NCBI GenBank assembly: GCA_038087015.1
Contig: JASBNA010000008.1
Location: forward strand, 620,001 to 684,000
Reading direction: 5' to 3'
DNA: 64,000 nt
Source of the DNA: Cerrena zonata
Lineage: Eukaryota; Basidiomycota; Agaricomycetes; Polyporales; Cerrenaceae
Under the pieces are notes generated by a model. That model did not search any database, was not told the origin of the DNA, and worked only from the letters and a program-made list of their open reading frames with translations. Shown here one piece after another: positions 50,501 to 62,976 of the stretch (position 1 is the stretch's first letter; each line of letters opens with the position of its first letter). The translations under genes and the position numbers were made by a program.

Positions 50501-53500
50501 CGTGTTCGACAATAGTCTTGTCTTGACGAGCCTCGAGTTGTTTGACTTCCCATTCGCGGGCCTTCAGGTCGTCCAATGCCTTATTGAGCTCCTTGTTCAT
50601 CTTCGTGTTGACGTCCCTTAGACGGTGAACCTCATGTTTCTGACTGCTCAGGGACTTCTCGGCGTGTTGACGTTTCTCGGTTTCAGCGCCGAGCTGTTGC
50701 TTGGTCGACTCTAGTTGACGATCATGGGCTGCTTTCTCTCGTTCGAGTTCTAGTACGACATCTTCGAATTCTTGGTACTTAGCTTGCGAAGTAGCGAGTT
50801 TTCGTTCGGCAACCTAGCAAAATTATGAGTCATTGTCGGGAATATGTACGAGATAGCCATCAGCATACCTCTTTCTCTTTGACAGCTTCAGCCAAACGAG
50901 TGTCTAGATCTAGTTGACGAGAACGGACGTGTTGGAGCTCAGAGTCCAAGGTACGTTTGGCTTTCTCAGCCTCGGAAAGTGTACTCTCGGTCTTCTTCAA
51001 TTGTTCTTGAGCAGCACGTTCTCTATCCGACAAGGATTTATGGCTCTGTTGCAAAGAAGCATGTTCTCTGTTCACAGTATCGAGATCTACCTTGAGTTTA
51101 CGTTGTGCCTCGAGGGCACTCTTCCGTACATCGGCAAGTTCCTGAGATAGCTTGTTGACTTGAGATCGAAGAGAAATCAGCTCCTCCTCCTTGCTCTTGT
51201 CAGCTTCCGCACGACGAGTGTTCTCGTTGGTCTTGGCTTCAAGCATCGCACGAAGTTCGTCCAGCTCTGCCTGGAGTTTCATACGTTCACCAGCGTCACG
51301 CTTGCGTTCGATCTGCTCGGATTGCACCTCGCTAGTGAGGGTTTCGATCTTGCTTTGAAGTTGAGTGACCTCTTTCATAAGCTGCCCACGTTCGTGTTTC
51401 GAAGCAGACAACTCGCTCTTCAGCCGAGTGATGTCGCTCTCCTTCTGCTGAATGATGTTGGTGTAATCAGTCGCGGCACGGGTAAGTTCTGAAAGTTGCT
51501 CTTTCGCCTGTCTAGTCTCTGCCTCGAGTGACTCGGCCTTGCTTCGAAGTGCATCGCTACAAACAAATAAATAAGTAAGAGTAGCGAGATTGTTGATTAT
51601 AGCTTACCGATTTCGAAGCTCGCCAGAAAGTTTAGAGTCTAGTTCAGACACTGCACTCTCCATGCGTTCTTTCATTCGAACAACATCCTCTTCACGCTGG
51701 ACAACAAGGTTTTTGAGTTCCTCAGCAACCTTCTGGAGCTCTTCCTTCTCGGCATTGAGATATCAACATCCTCCTGAGCATCTTCGAGATGAGCCGTAAG
51801 TTCAGCTTCCTTGGAAACCCATTCCTGCTGTTCGCTCTCAAGGCGGACGAGGTGTTCAGCAGCTTGATCAAAGGCTTGTCGCAAAGTCTCGTGTTTCTCT
51901 TCACTCTCCTTCTGCAACCTGAGGGCACGATCGAGTTGGTTATCCAGTGTATCGAGATCAGATTGCAATGCAGCAATCTCCTCTTCCAACTCGGATTCAT
52001 GCTTCTTGCTGCGTTCGAGTAGAGCATCCTTGTCGACAGTCAAAGCACGTTCCGCAACAAGTTCAGCCTCAACTTTGCCCTTCTCGGATTCGAGATGCAT
52101 CTTGAGGTTCTCGAGTGCCTCCCGTTCTTGCTTGTCACGTTCTGCTCTCTCTTTAACAAGTGCCAGCTCCAGTTCCTTCCGACGGAGCTCCTCGTCATTT
52201 CGGGTAGCGGCAAGTAAGGGTCGGACCTGTCGATTTTGTCAATAAAAATAAACATCACAACCATTCGATAAAAATGTTATTTACCTTCGTGTAGAGTTGC
52301 CACCAAGGCCAATCACGAAGTACGTTGTACACACGAGCATTACGTTGAATGGTGCGAATCGCAACAGCACGATTGAGAACCTTCTTCATTTGTCTCCTCG
52401 CGGTCCACATCCTAGCAACAGCTTGCAGTTTCGAGAAGATATCGAAAAGGAGTGCGTCACGTTGCTCCTCGAGCTGAGCCAAGACACCCGCTTTGAAGAA
52501 GATCTTGGATGTTCCTATCTTGAAGTCCTTCTTTTCGAGATCCAGGGAGCTGACCATCCGCATACAAGCCTTTCGACCATCCATGTATCCACGAGGAATG
52601 ATACCGGGTGTAAGGACTTCATATCGTTGCCGGAATTCGACGAACGGGAGACGGTTAGGGTAACCAAGTCGAGCGATACGAATACCTTCGAGTACACCAT
52701 TGCAACGTAGCTGGTCCAGAACAAGTGGAACATCGACTCGACCAGGCTTCTTCATAGTATTGGGGACAATACAACGAATGAAGTGGGGTTGGGTACCATG
52801 AAGTTGACCCATCAAGCTAGCGAGTTGTTCTTTGTGGCGTTGACCTACGGTCCTGAAAGCACCTTTCTTGGTAACACGTTTCTTCCCCATAGACATGAAG
52901 GCATTGGCGTTAATACCGGTGGCTTCCGCAAAGTCAGAGAAAAGCGATGCCACATATTTCTCCGACGAACTGGCAAGGACTCGGGTAACGTTGTCGTTCA
53001 GTGGATCCTTGTTCTTCTCGAGCCAACCATCAGTATGATACTCAACACGACCAGCATAGTGGTGAATGGTGAATCCTTGTTCGAATCTCGACGGCTCATA
53101 TTTGAGTCTCCCAGGGTGTTCCTCCTCGCCTGATGGGGTTTCGGATGCCCAGAGCGAGTGTAGCTTGTTAGTGAAAGTGAGGTCGGTTGCCTTGGGCATA
53201 ATACATTCTTCGTCAAGAAGACTAAGAACACCAATAGCGTTTCCACTAGTCTCGATGAGGTCGATGGTAGGTTGGAGATCGAGTCCAAAGTTGACATAAT
53301 CCCATTCGATGCCTTCTCGAGCGTATTCTTCCTGCTCAAGCACGAACATGTGGTGGTTGAAGAATTGCTGCAATCTCTCATTCGTGTAGTTAATCAACAA
53401 CTGTTCGTAACCGTTGACGTCGAAGATTTCGAAACCAGCGATATCGAGAACTCCGATGAATGTCGACTTCAGAGTCGCGCGGTCTAAAGCACGGTTGATT

Positions 53501-55243
53501 CGGTCCACCAGCATGCCGAACGACTTCTCGTAGAGCGTCTTACAAAGGGCAGCCAATTCTTCCATAGCTTGCTGACGAGTCCTCGCTTGTGTGACCCACT
53601 CTCGACCAGCCATGACACGAGGACGCAAAACGGCCCTGGTGAATTCAGCGATGGGAATTCCTAGAAGATGGCAGACGCGTTCGGCTTGAGATGGGTCTGG
53701 CATGGAGGCGTCATCGCTACGCGTGGAAGTGATGACAATGTTACCGATGTGAAGAATGGCTGCGACGATACGGAAAAGATTGAGTTGCTCTTCAGGCTCG
53801 AATCCGACGACGTCAAGGGCATTCTACAATAAAAACCATAAGAACTGTTACGATCCACTAATTTTCCGCTAATTCGTGTGCATACCTTCAAGGCGTGCCA
53901 TTCCTCCTGGTCGTCGATACCATCTACTTCTCGGCGACTCTTGTTGAGGTATTCATAATCCTCAATTTCACCGTCGAGAAGCAGCGTTTCTGTAAATTGG
54001 TTATTATATTGTCATGGAAATGTTAGAAGCGGACGCTACCTTTCAGACTATTGCTGGCACCCTCCATGAGCTGATAGAAAATATGGAAGCTACGCTCGGC
54101 CTCACTACGAACGACTACTCTGCTCTTTTCCAGCAGGTACCAGTCGATATTCGCACCAGCAATACTGCCGTCCGGAGAGAAACTAATCTTGATGAATTTT
54201 CCGAAACGACTAGAATTATTATTCCTCTGTGTCTGAGCATTACCGAAGGCTTCAAGAATCGGATTAGCCTGAAGAATTTGATACTCGATTATACCGAGAC
54301 GATCCTTAGATGTTAGTGAGAAGGCGGACCCTGAAGCAGATATCGACATGTGCTTCTTGTGAGAGCTTGTGTTGTTCTGACGGAAGGACGAGCTTCGGGG
54401 AAGACCTGTAGCAGGCATCGTCGAATTAAATGCAGGTGCACCTGCCAGTGAGGGTGACTGAGAATGTGATGGTGCGTTTGTAGGAGGCCGAGCATCAGTG
54501 GCGATAGCAGCGAGATATTGAATCACTTTCTTCGTGCTTTCTGTCTTTCCCGCACCGGATTCACCTCTATAAGAGAATGTTTAGTACTAGTATCTGGCAA
54601 CCACTTCATGGTCATGACTGACGTGATGAGAATACTCTGGTTTTCTCGTTCTTCGCCCATATTAACCCATGCACGTTCGGCGACGGCGAATATATGTGGG
54701 GGGTTCTCGTCTCTGCGTTTGCCTCTATACTGATGAACGATAGCATCTGAATAGAGAGGGAGGTTCTGGTAGGGGTTGATGGCAACTAAGAATAATCCTG
54801 AATATGTCTACAGCAATATACATATTAACTTTATACCATGTATAGTAGATTCGGGCAAGCACTTACGTAGATAGCTCCTGAACCATACCTTAGTCTTAGG
54901 TTGTGCACGACACTGGCCTCATTGAGGAACGTCAGGTCTGCGATATCATCCACGCGATCAAACTTTGGAGGATTCATCTTCGAAAGGGCATATAGAGGTA
55001 GCCTCCGGATCTATAATATGTTCACATTGACTGTAGATCTATAGAACGATCTCCAGCAATACATACCTCACCACCGGAGGCCATTACGACTTCGCCTTCG
55101 TCATCTTCTTCTTTAACGACCCAACCTGACAAGTATCCTTCTTTGTCGTCTGGTACCCAAACCCATTTCTTCTCATTGAATTCAGCTTGTAGTGCAGCTG
55201 CGCGAGCGGCTTCGGCGCTATGGGATAACCGTGGTGGAGGCAT
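47546..55243 (-). CDS. MYO1: class II myosin heavy chain, with a frameshift in the tail
   Basis: Over 2,000 residues from ATG 55,243 ([20 protein letters not shown]). An SH3-like N-terminal part ([17 protein letters not shown]) precedes the motor: [18 protein letters not shown], the P-loop [17 protein letters not shown] (54,541-54,570), a long Ser-rich insertion (about 54,330-54,500) before [53 protein letters not shown] (about 53,400) and [22 protein letters not shown]-like basic helices follow ([16 protein letters not shown]), then a very long coiled coil rich in Glu, Leu, Lys and Gln to SSPRKA. It is the cytokinetic type II myosin (yeast Myo1, fission yeast Myo2). Near 51,755-51,765 one base is missing relative to an open frame (EDVDI then LNAEKEELQ in the other frame). 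If real, the tail is truncated. Confidence 0.92.
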
Positions 55244-55575
55244 GGCTCAGGTATCTGACGTGAGTAGTCGTAAGTATGTATTAGAGAAAGGTATCTGGTC
55301 GTAACAAGCAAGTCCTCAGCACATTCCGGGGAGGAGGGTATGAAAGTCGGAAGGAGAGGAGAGATGAACGTCCTAGGCAGACGCGTGCATGTTCAATTCA
55401 CCTAGCGGATCTAATCTTATCTCACGCTACAATCATGACGCACGCTAAACTCAAACAGGGGTCCGCAACTCTGCAAGAACGAATGATGGTTGATGTTGAG
55501 GGAAAGAATACATAGATACATGATGTGGAATGGATACAAGAACAAGAAAAAGAGCCATTCTATCGCACATATTCT
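55244..55575. other. intergenic region upstream of myosin gene
   Basis: 332 bp between myosin and yvh1, both on the minus strand. Myosin promoter and yvh1 3' UTR. Nothing else is seen. Confidence 0.5.
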
Positions 55576-57143
55576 CTACGTCACCTCGTCTACCTTAGAC
55601 CGATGGATACAGAAGCCCTGCAACGATAACATCAGGACGAGCATCTGAAAAAGGACAGGGGAACATACCGGGACAATCCATTCATTGCAACTACAGTGAA
55701 CCCCTGCCCAATCATAGTTCCCGAGCTTGGCACCACACTTCTTGTTCGGGCAAAGGATCTTTCCAGCATTTTCGCCCTTCGCAAGGAAAGGCTCCATCCA
55801 TTTCAGCTAAATAGGCTTCATGAGTGACTGTTATTAGTATATGGGTGCAGGCAGCTTACAGGCTCCACAAAATAACCTGAGCATTTGACATTGGTTAAGA
55901 TAGGTGGACTAACGGTCAAACGTGTTTGAATCGGTCTGATCAACCGACTAGCAAAGCTCGCTGGTAGTGGGATCAATTTCGGTAGTAATGATGGGCTCTT
56001 GGATACAGCATCGACTGGTGTAGCATTACTCGGAGCTGAAATAGCCTTAGTGTCCTGTGTTGGTTCCTTGGGAGATAATGACACTAGTTCACCCGAGCTA
56101 GTTATATTTTCACTGTTTTTAGGAGGTTCAGCAGGTTCCAAAGGTTCAGGTTCAGGTGGAACGGAAGGCAACGCGGTTTCGCCATGCTCCATGATGTGAT
56201 CTCTAGTAGCTAATTCCTGCCTGGGGACAGATCAACCTCTTCATTACTCGTCTCTGGGTCGTCAAAATCACTTACCTGCACATCTTGCATCGAATTCGTC
56301 TTCGGGGTAGCGACTTCAAATTCGGCTTAGCGTTTCCCGAAGGCAATTTAGTGAGAACATCCTTGAGAAGAGTCTCGTCTCCCTCTGGCCCAATATTATT
56401 AGTAACTTATAAGTATACTCACAGAAATGAGACATACTAGCGTTCACGACTTGCTTCACCACCCGCTCCAAATAGAACATGCGAGTCGCTTTGTCTTCGC
56501 TGGAGACCGTATGCTGGGCCTTGTGAAAGATTTCTAGCTGAGACATGAAAGCATGGTTGGGTCTTACATCGTCAGATGCATTTACCGAGGAATACTAAGC
56601 GACTCACTCCACAAAGGAACGAGACTGGCGAATGAGCTTTAACGACTCTTTAACGTCGAGTCCCTGCGAGTACATCAAATACGCAGCGACAATAGTCGTA
56701 CTCCTGCCTGTGAGTTGGGTACTATGAGTGACTGAATGCATCCGGCTGTGACTTGCAATGCGTACTGATACCAGCAAAACAGTGCACAAGAACCCCTTGC
56801 CCCTTTGACAATTCCTTGTCAATGAAAGTGATAGCAGGGATAAAGTGGGATAAAATGTCGGTTTCTGGTACATCTTGAATTGGGATGCGATGATGGAGAA
56901 ACGTCTACTTAAAAATGATTATAATTAATTTTTGCCTGAATAGTACGTATGGTATATACATACATGGTCAATAGACATGTTCTCTCGAAGGACGCTGACT
57001 ATGCTATGAATGTTTTTCTCCTTCAACGTATTGGTGTCCAGGGCACTACTTATATTGCCAAGCCAGAGATTTGTAATGATTTCGTTCATTGAATCAAAAC
57101 TTTCCGCTCCTTCGAGGACTTCCCAGTTAGGTTCTTCGAGCAT
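55576..57143 (-). CDS. yvh1: dual-specificity phosphatase Yvh1 (DUSP12)
   Basis: Phosphatase whose family also works in 60S ribosome maturation (release of Mrt4). Family proteins usually start close to NEIITNLWLGNISSA; the ATG at 57,143 (MLEEPNWEVLEG) is chosen, with 57,089 (MNEIITNLW) as an alternative. The catalytic loop HCFAGISRSTT is split by an intron (GTACGC...CTCACAG, about 56,710-56,768). Later parts give the C-terminal zinc-binding region: RIRCKMCRQELATREHIMEH, CSGYFVEPLKWME, KILCPNKKCGAKLGNYDWAG, VHCSCNEWIV, GFCIHRSKVDEVT. The middle is a proline-rich linker. The C-x6-R-type catalytic signature and the zinc cysteines are intact. It ends at 55,576. Confidence 0.92.
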
Positions 57144-57720
57144 AGAGATAGACGTAGGTTTCCTGATGAAAGTGCTGTTCGAGCTTAGCTTGTCGAAGAT
57201 GTAAAAGACTTTACAGTAAGGAGAGACGAGGGTGATAACTCTGTATCCGTCGATCACGATCGCGATATGAGGTTACCAAAAATAGAAAGTGTTTAAGTTC
57301 AACCGCCACTAAAGTTGTAGCATCGACAATTACAAAACTATCTAGTAGTGAACTTCGAAAGTGAATGGATGGAATGGAGAGTTGCATAGAGGGTAGAAAG
57401 GAAGAAAATATTCGACTGCTGTTAAAGGGTCCGAAAGAAGAGTGAGTAACGCTACTTAACTAAGCACTACTTGGCTTCTTTCGTAGTACCGAAGTCTGCC
57501 CAAACGTCCACATAAAGGGTGTAAGAGGGTGGAATATTCTGATGACGAAATAGGGTGGGAGAAGAGTAAGAGATCGATCCTTCAGAAGATATGAGGTGCA
57601 TCAAGCAGTTGAAATCGTGTATCAGTTTCGAGCAAAAAGGAAAGAAGGAAAGAAAGGGGCATGGAATGGGCAAAACATGGCATGGAAACTTGATTAAACG
57701 ATTGTACCACGCACTTCTCC
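57144..57720. other. intergenic region without a gene
   Basis: 577 bp between yvh1 and the membrane-protein gene, both on the minus strand. No coding region is supported. Confidence 0.5.
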
Positions 57721-59966
57721 CTACTCTAGCGATTCCGGGTCATCCTCGCTTGAGGCGCGCTTCCGTTTATGAATTGCAAAGACCTGTCCTCCGTTGGCAG
57801 TAAAGTCTACCCCAGGCTGTAATCGACCGTGGCGAGTTTGGTTTTCCGAGTCCTCTCCAAACATGTCGATCTCGTTCGTCCTGATAGACAATGCGGTTAC
57901 TTCGGAATCCGGAAGCTCTGGAGGGAATACCCTCGAGACAACTGGTAGGACACTTGTCAACCAAAGGTGTGTGAGAGCCAAAGTTCGAACGGTGTTTTTG
58001 TCAGGATCTCCGGACACCCCAACCATCCCAGATCGGTCCCACAAACCGATAGCGCCATAGATGAGTAGGATTGCGGTGGCGTAAAGATATAGCAACGTGA
58101 GGAGAGTCACGACTGGTGCTAGTGGATAGCGTGCAACATTCACACTGCTTAGAATGCTATGCGACAGAGTATCCGTTGATACGTTCGTGATTATAGCGGT
58201 GGAAGCTAGAGCCAATCTGGCTAGGTCCTGGTTTAGGAAGGCCAAGAATTCTTCGGTTGAATTATCCAAAAATGCTCTGCTGGAAACGTCAGAGACAAGC
58301 TGTGGATTGAAATGCCCTAATCTAGTCGGCCCAGCCAGACCATCAGCGAGTCCGACATTGCTGAGACTCTGGTCCACCAAGGAGTAACGCCCGCCACTGT
58401 AGTCCAATGTAACGTTGAAAAATTGTAACGTACAGTTTGTGAGGATGCTTGCACGCGATCCAGAGGTCCAAATGGCTTGATTTCCTGAAGGAACCGTTCC
58501 CCAGTCTATGTGTTCCTCTGCATGCCAAATAAACTGCATCCAAAGGTTATAACGGTTTACGGGAGGCCAGGTGGTATTCGGGAATGCAAATTCCGACCAT
58601 TCAGTAGAGTTGACATGCTCACACACGACATCAGGGGCACAGTTAGCGGACTGAATGACCACCTCCGCCTTTCCGGGATCCTCTGGATCCCAGTGAAGCG
58701 CAGATATAGGGGGGAATTGGTCTGGAGTAAAACCATCACAAGAGACCAACGTTTCCCGATCGCATTTCTGGGTTACCGATTCACAAGATGCTCTTGCACC
58801 AAATGATGTTCCGCGGAAGACATGAGACTGCGGTATGTTTGGTCTCACGAGAACGGCGAGATCGTTGGCATCCGCGAGTGTGATCACCTGTAGATCATCT
58901 GAGACATTTGAAGCAACAGCCATACCGGGTGCTCTGGTGGGAATCCCATCATTCCAGTTAGGTACCTTTCCTGGGAAGAGAAGGCACGGTAGCCCCGCAG
59001 TGACCCAAACATCGGGATAGGGATAACATGTATTCTGTCCGATACCGTATTTGAAAGGTTCCGAGGTAGGTGTGATCTCAGTTACGGCTGATGTTGTCGT
59101 GACAGCATGAAGCCAAAGATCTGCACCACTGTATTGGCATAGTGAGTTGAGTTGTATGATTTAACAATAAATGTGATGCCTCACGTTATAGCATACGTTA
59201 GTCCAAGTATAAGAGTCGTTACAATTAATGCATGCGTAAGTAGTTTGTTTTTCCGATTCCGTTTCGATCGTTTGAAGGAATACCAGGCTGCCTGAAAAAG
59301 GGATCCAAGACCAGGGTTACTTAGGAGACTTAAAAGTAGCCCATATCTAACACATTATTCGTTAGTATATAGAAATATCATGTGGATTTAAAAAACACAC
59401 GCACTGTAATGAGCTGGGAAGAGATTTGGTAGAAATAGAAGGATTCAACCAGCGGCGTGCGACCCAGTATGCATAAAAGGACACCACAGCGGAGGTTAAG
59501 AGACCAATGACTCTCGCCTAAGAGAGGTTAAATACAACCATTACTATGAAGAGCTTGATTATATCTGTCTCACCGAGATGGAGGCTATGACCAGGCCAAG
59601 TAGATGGGTAGATCCATGCCCACCTAGCCTCGAGTTACCATCTTTATGGACGAGGAAAGCTTTGTCGTGAGGTATGGTCTTGCTATTAATGACGCCAGAT
59701 AGAATCCATAGCAGAAGGATCGTTGGCATTACAGCGGCCACAGTATAACAGAGCCCAGCAAGACCTGTTAATTTCAGGAAGCTCCAAAACAGAGGTGTTT
59801 CAAATTCCATGACTAGCTTGGAATCCGAGTCTGAACTCGGTCCTCGTGGCTGTTCTTCCCTGTTGTTCGTATCATTGGTACCTGGGTCGGCGTCATGTAG
59901 TACTATGTCTTGGAGTTCGATAGGGTTGTCGTTAAAGACGGGTGGGGTAGAGGTTCTGGTGGCCAT
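57721..59966 (-). CDS. unknown multi-pass membrane protein
   Basis: About 690 residues in three or more exons, starting from ATG 59,966 (MATRTSTPPVFNDNPIELQD). A cytosolic-looking acidic N-terminus is followed by a first membrane segment (LTGLAGLCYTVAAVMPTILL), then ARRWLNPSISTKSLPSSLQ, two further segments near 59,300-59,150 (LLTHALIVTTLILGLTYAI), a large lumenal/extracellular domain with many Asn-x-Ser/Thr sites and paired cysteines, and one more segment (TLLTLLYLYATAILLIYGAI near 58,060). A charged tail ends EDDPESLE. I do not recognise a named family; proteins of this layout are common in Agaricomycetes. An upstream exon (MENNTYLLPMFFGILGAVGL, ATG 60,085) could splice in frame (donor GTAAGA at about 59,998, acceptor CCACCAG at about 59,958) and add a membrane segment. 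Confidence 0.75.
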
Positions 59967-60559
59967 CGTTGGGGAAGAACGACACAAAGCTCTTACTTGT
60001 CAAGCAACGTCTTAAATGTGCATGCTAGTCCCACAGCCCCCAGAATTCCGAAGAACATGGGTAACAGATATGTATTGTTCTCCATCGATGACTCGATGGG
60101 CAGTGCCAAGATTGTGCAAACACGTTTTTTGCTGGTATTCCTGTGCGACACGCAGCTAATCTCAACGTTAATCAACGCCAAATTGAGGATAGAAACTTGG
60201 GATGGAATTCGCCTCTATGACAGACACTGCAATGGGGCAGTGAGAAGTATAAGAATCTCGTTATCTTCAGAGCTTTTGATACGGATATGTTATGTAAACT
60301 TACTGTAAACCAGAAGGAAGACGAGCATGAGTTCTCAATTTCAAGGTGCGCGGCGGCGGTCCAAGTTGGACGAGACGGTTGACAAATAAGGCAGGTGTAG
60401 TAAACAGAGTCACTACCATGCGACGCAACACAACTATTTTGCTATTGCACCAACATATGGTTTCAAATGTTGTCTTGTTCTATAAAAAGGATCCCAATAT
60501 ACTAAATACATTAGCGAGGCATATAAACGTTCGATACAAGGAAGTTTCGTTGGGGTCGA
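59967..60559. other. region upstream of membrane-protein gene
   Basis: Contains the possible alternative first exon 60,085-59,999 described with the membrane-protein gene. The rest shows no supported gene. The 3' UTR of the F-box/LRR-like gene lies at the right. Confidence 0.45.
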
Positions 60560-62276
60560 TCAGGAGTCACTGGCAAGGGGTTCATACCAACGAAGGTGTG
60601 AAGAGTCCCACTCTATGGCATCATGTCTCTCACAAGTACAGTCCTGCATATCTAGTGTTGTTCGCCAAGAATTTTCCCAATCCCCTTCTGTATATTTACT
60701 CTTTTCACGTTTCGAGGGCATATGGCGATAATACCTAAATGGCACTTCCAAGATTTCGACGAGACGCGAAGAGTGGCGTGCACTACCGATGATTTTGAGT
60801 TCATAGTAAAAGTGTTCAATCTTGGAACCATTCTTCAGAGCATGGGACAATGATCGCGCATGTTCGAAGCGCTGCTTTCTTTGATGATGCAGGAATGTTC
60901 TAGAGACATTTCCGTTCTGAAAACGCTTGTAGAGCTCTCTGACTTCGTGGTGGAGGTAGAGAGCTGTCACAGAGGTCTTGCAGATTTCCTCTAGTAGAGA
61001 ATGCATATTCTATCGATGTTAACGTTAGCCTACGTGGGGGTTGAAAATGAAGATTGTTTACCTCTCTTTTTATCGTCTCAGGATTATTAGTCCGGATATC
61101 GATTCGTGCTTTGCGGGCGTCGCTCGCTTGTAGAATTTGTATAATAGTTGCGTCTGATGCGGTCCAAATCTTGATAGGCTCCTGGGGTTGAATACTTCGT
61201 GGCTGAACAGGTGTAGTGATATGGAGGCTAGACGGTCGGAGCGCATTACAAATAGGTAGGATTATCGGCAAACGAGAATCAAGTATGGGCATGCAGAGAG
61301 TCTTGACGGTGCTTTCAAGACCTAGCACATGAATGTAATATGCTTCAGATGAAAGATAGTCGAGGTGTTTCCACTGTGTAGGATCCGTCTGCGTTTCGGT
61401 GGAGGTTTCACGGACGTCTGCCACAGAGTCCGGTCGTTCGCTCCGTTCAAGGTGCATTTGACGCAGATTCGGATATGTCCTTGCTAGCAACCTTGTGTTG
61501 ACCATTGAAAAATCATCAAGCTTGGCGTAGATCGACAATGAACGCATCAACGGAAATTCCACAGCATCATGAGATCTCATACGCACTCCCGAAAACGGAG
61601 CTGCTATGGTAAGTTGTTGGAGAGTCGGTGCGATGCCTCTAAAATTGCGGAGAAGATCGAAATAGCGTGCAGAATCGGTGGAGATAATGAGATGCGTGAT
61701 GGATGACGATAAGTTGTTGAGATGGTGCATGAGCTCCGGGGTGATAGGACAATCCAAGAAGAGTCTCCGGAGAGACTGCAGATTACGTGCAGTCCTCCCA
61801 AGTCCTGTGAACAAAGTGGCGTGCTCGGCGGTGGAATAGAGGGAATAACCTGATTTGTAGTGCTCGCATTTGCCTTGACGTAGTGTAAGGCATTGGACTT
61901 TGGTGGACTTCTGAAGGAGCTTCTGAGCTTCGTCTACCAACACATCCATTGATGCTAAAGTTTGGTGGTCTTCACAACGGTCACGTCCATGTGCTGGCTC
62001 GGGCTTGAGACAACATAATATTGCAAGTTTTAACTCGAGAATTTTTTCAGAAAGGGAGTCCAGGCGAGTTCCAGCAGAGTTGTAGAGTGATTGAAGGGGT
62101 CGGATGCCATTCTGTCCACCGATACGTATAGACGTGTGACGTAAGAGGATAGAGTGACGGTAATGATAGAGCGCACGACGCGTTCGAAGCAAGTTCAGGG
62201 CATCACGATTTGACTCTGCCGCGTCCGCAATGCACAAAAGAATAGACAGGTGGTTGGCTATAGTGGACGCAGCCAT
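60560..62276 (-). CDS. F-box/LRR-like protein, function unknown
   Basis: About 550 residues from ATG 62,276 (MAASTIANHLSILLCIADAA) with one intron (GTAAAC...ATCGATAG, about 61,061-61,011) joining NNPETIKRE to NMHSLLEEICKTSVTALYLH. The N-terminus resembles a degenerate F-box start, and the middle has repeated leucine-rich strands (LQSLRRLFLDCPITPELMHH, TYPNLRQMHLERSERP). This layout fits the large, fast-evolving F-box/LRR-like families of Agaricomycetes that may serve as cullin substrate receptors, which is inference only. No membrane segment or signal peptide. It ends at 60,560. Confidence 0.65.
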
Positions 62277-62976
62277 GTAGAGCGAGATGAGATACTGTCA
62301 GGCCAAACATGATAGGAATGAGAGGCCTTTATATGTCGACGGTGCCAAGTGGCACCACAGAACGCACGTGGGTAATTTGGGATTTGCCCGACAATGTTTG
62401 GGACGCCACAGCCAATGCATCGGCAGGACTTGTGGGTAGGAGCTTCACATGTCACATCGAGATATGATGAGCTTTTCCGCGGATGATCAAGTGTATATTG
62501 AGCCGTTGTCAATGAGTGAGGGCCTAAGCTTTCAAGATAGCCTCTGAGTCTAGGTAGCAACCGTTGGGAGAGCGCGACTGTGTTCTTTTAGCGAGCCTTC
62601 TCGTAGGGTCATGACCTATGTTTCGTAGCATTTGACCCAACTTGTCGATATCGGGACATACTGAAGTGCGCGATGTGCGGAGGTATAGTAAGAAGTGCTA
62701 GTGAATGGTGGTCGCATTCACATCAGTGTGTGGCCATCATTAGCAATGAAAGTAATGAGCATTGACCTGATGATTGACCGGTTCGGAATCATCGTTCTAC
62801 GTGGCCTGCCAAATGGGCAAGAGCATTTAGCGCGCATGTGGCAGTGGCAATAGTATGGCATTTCGGTCATTACTAGTACATCTTCTCATAGTACTAAGAA
62901 CTCCATGAGTCCAAGACTACCTCTTCTTCTATCTCTCTACCTTTTCAACACTTGAACTTCGACGTAATTAGCAACA
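62277..62976. other. divergent intergenic region
   Basis: 700 bp between the F-box/LRR-like gene (-) and ubx2 (+), presumably containing both promoters. No gene is supported. Confidence 0.5.

Noticed and set aside
60346..60738. Plus-strand 130-residue frame
   Set aside because: Mostly antisense to the last exon of the F-box/LRR-like gene, without any protein feature.
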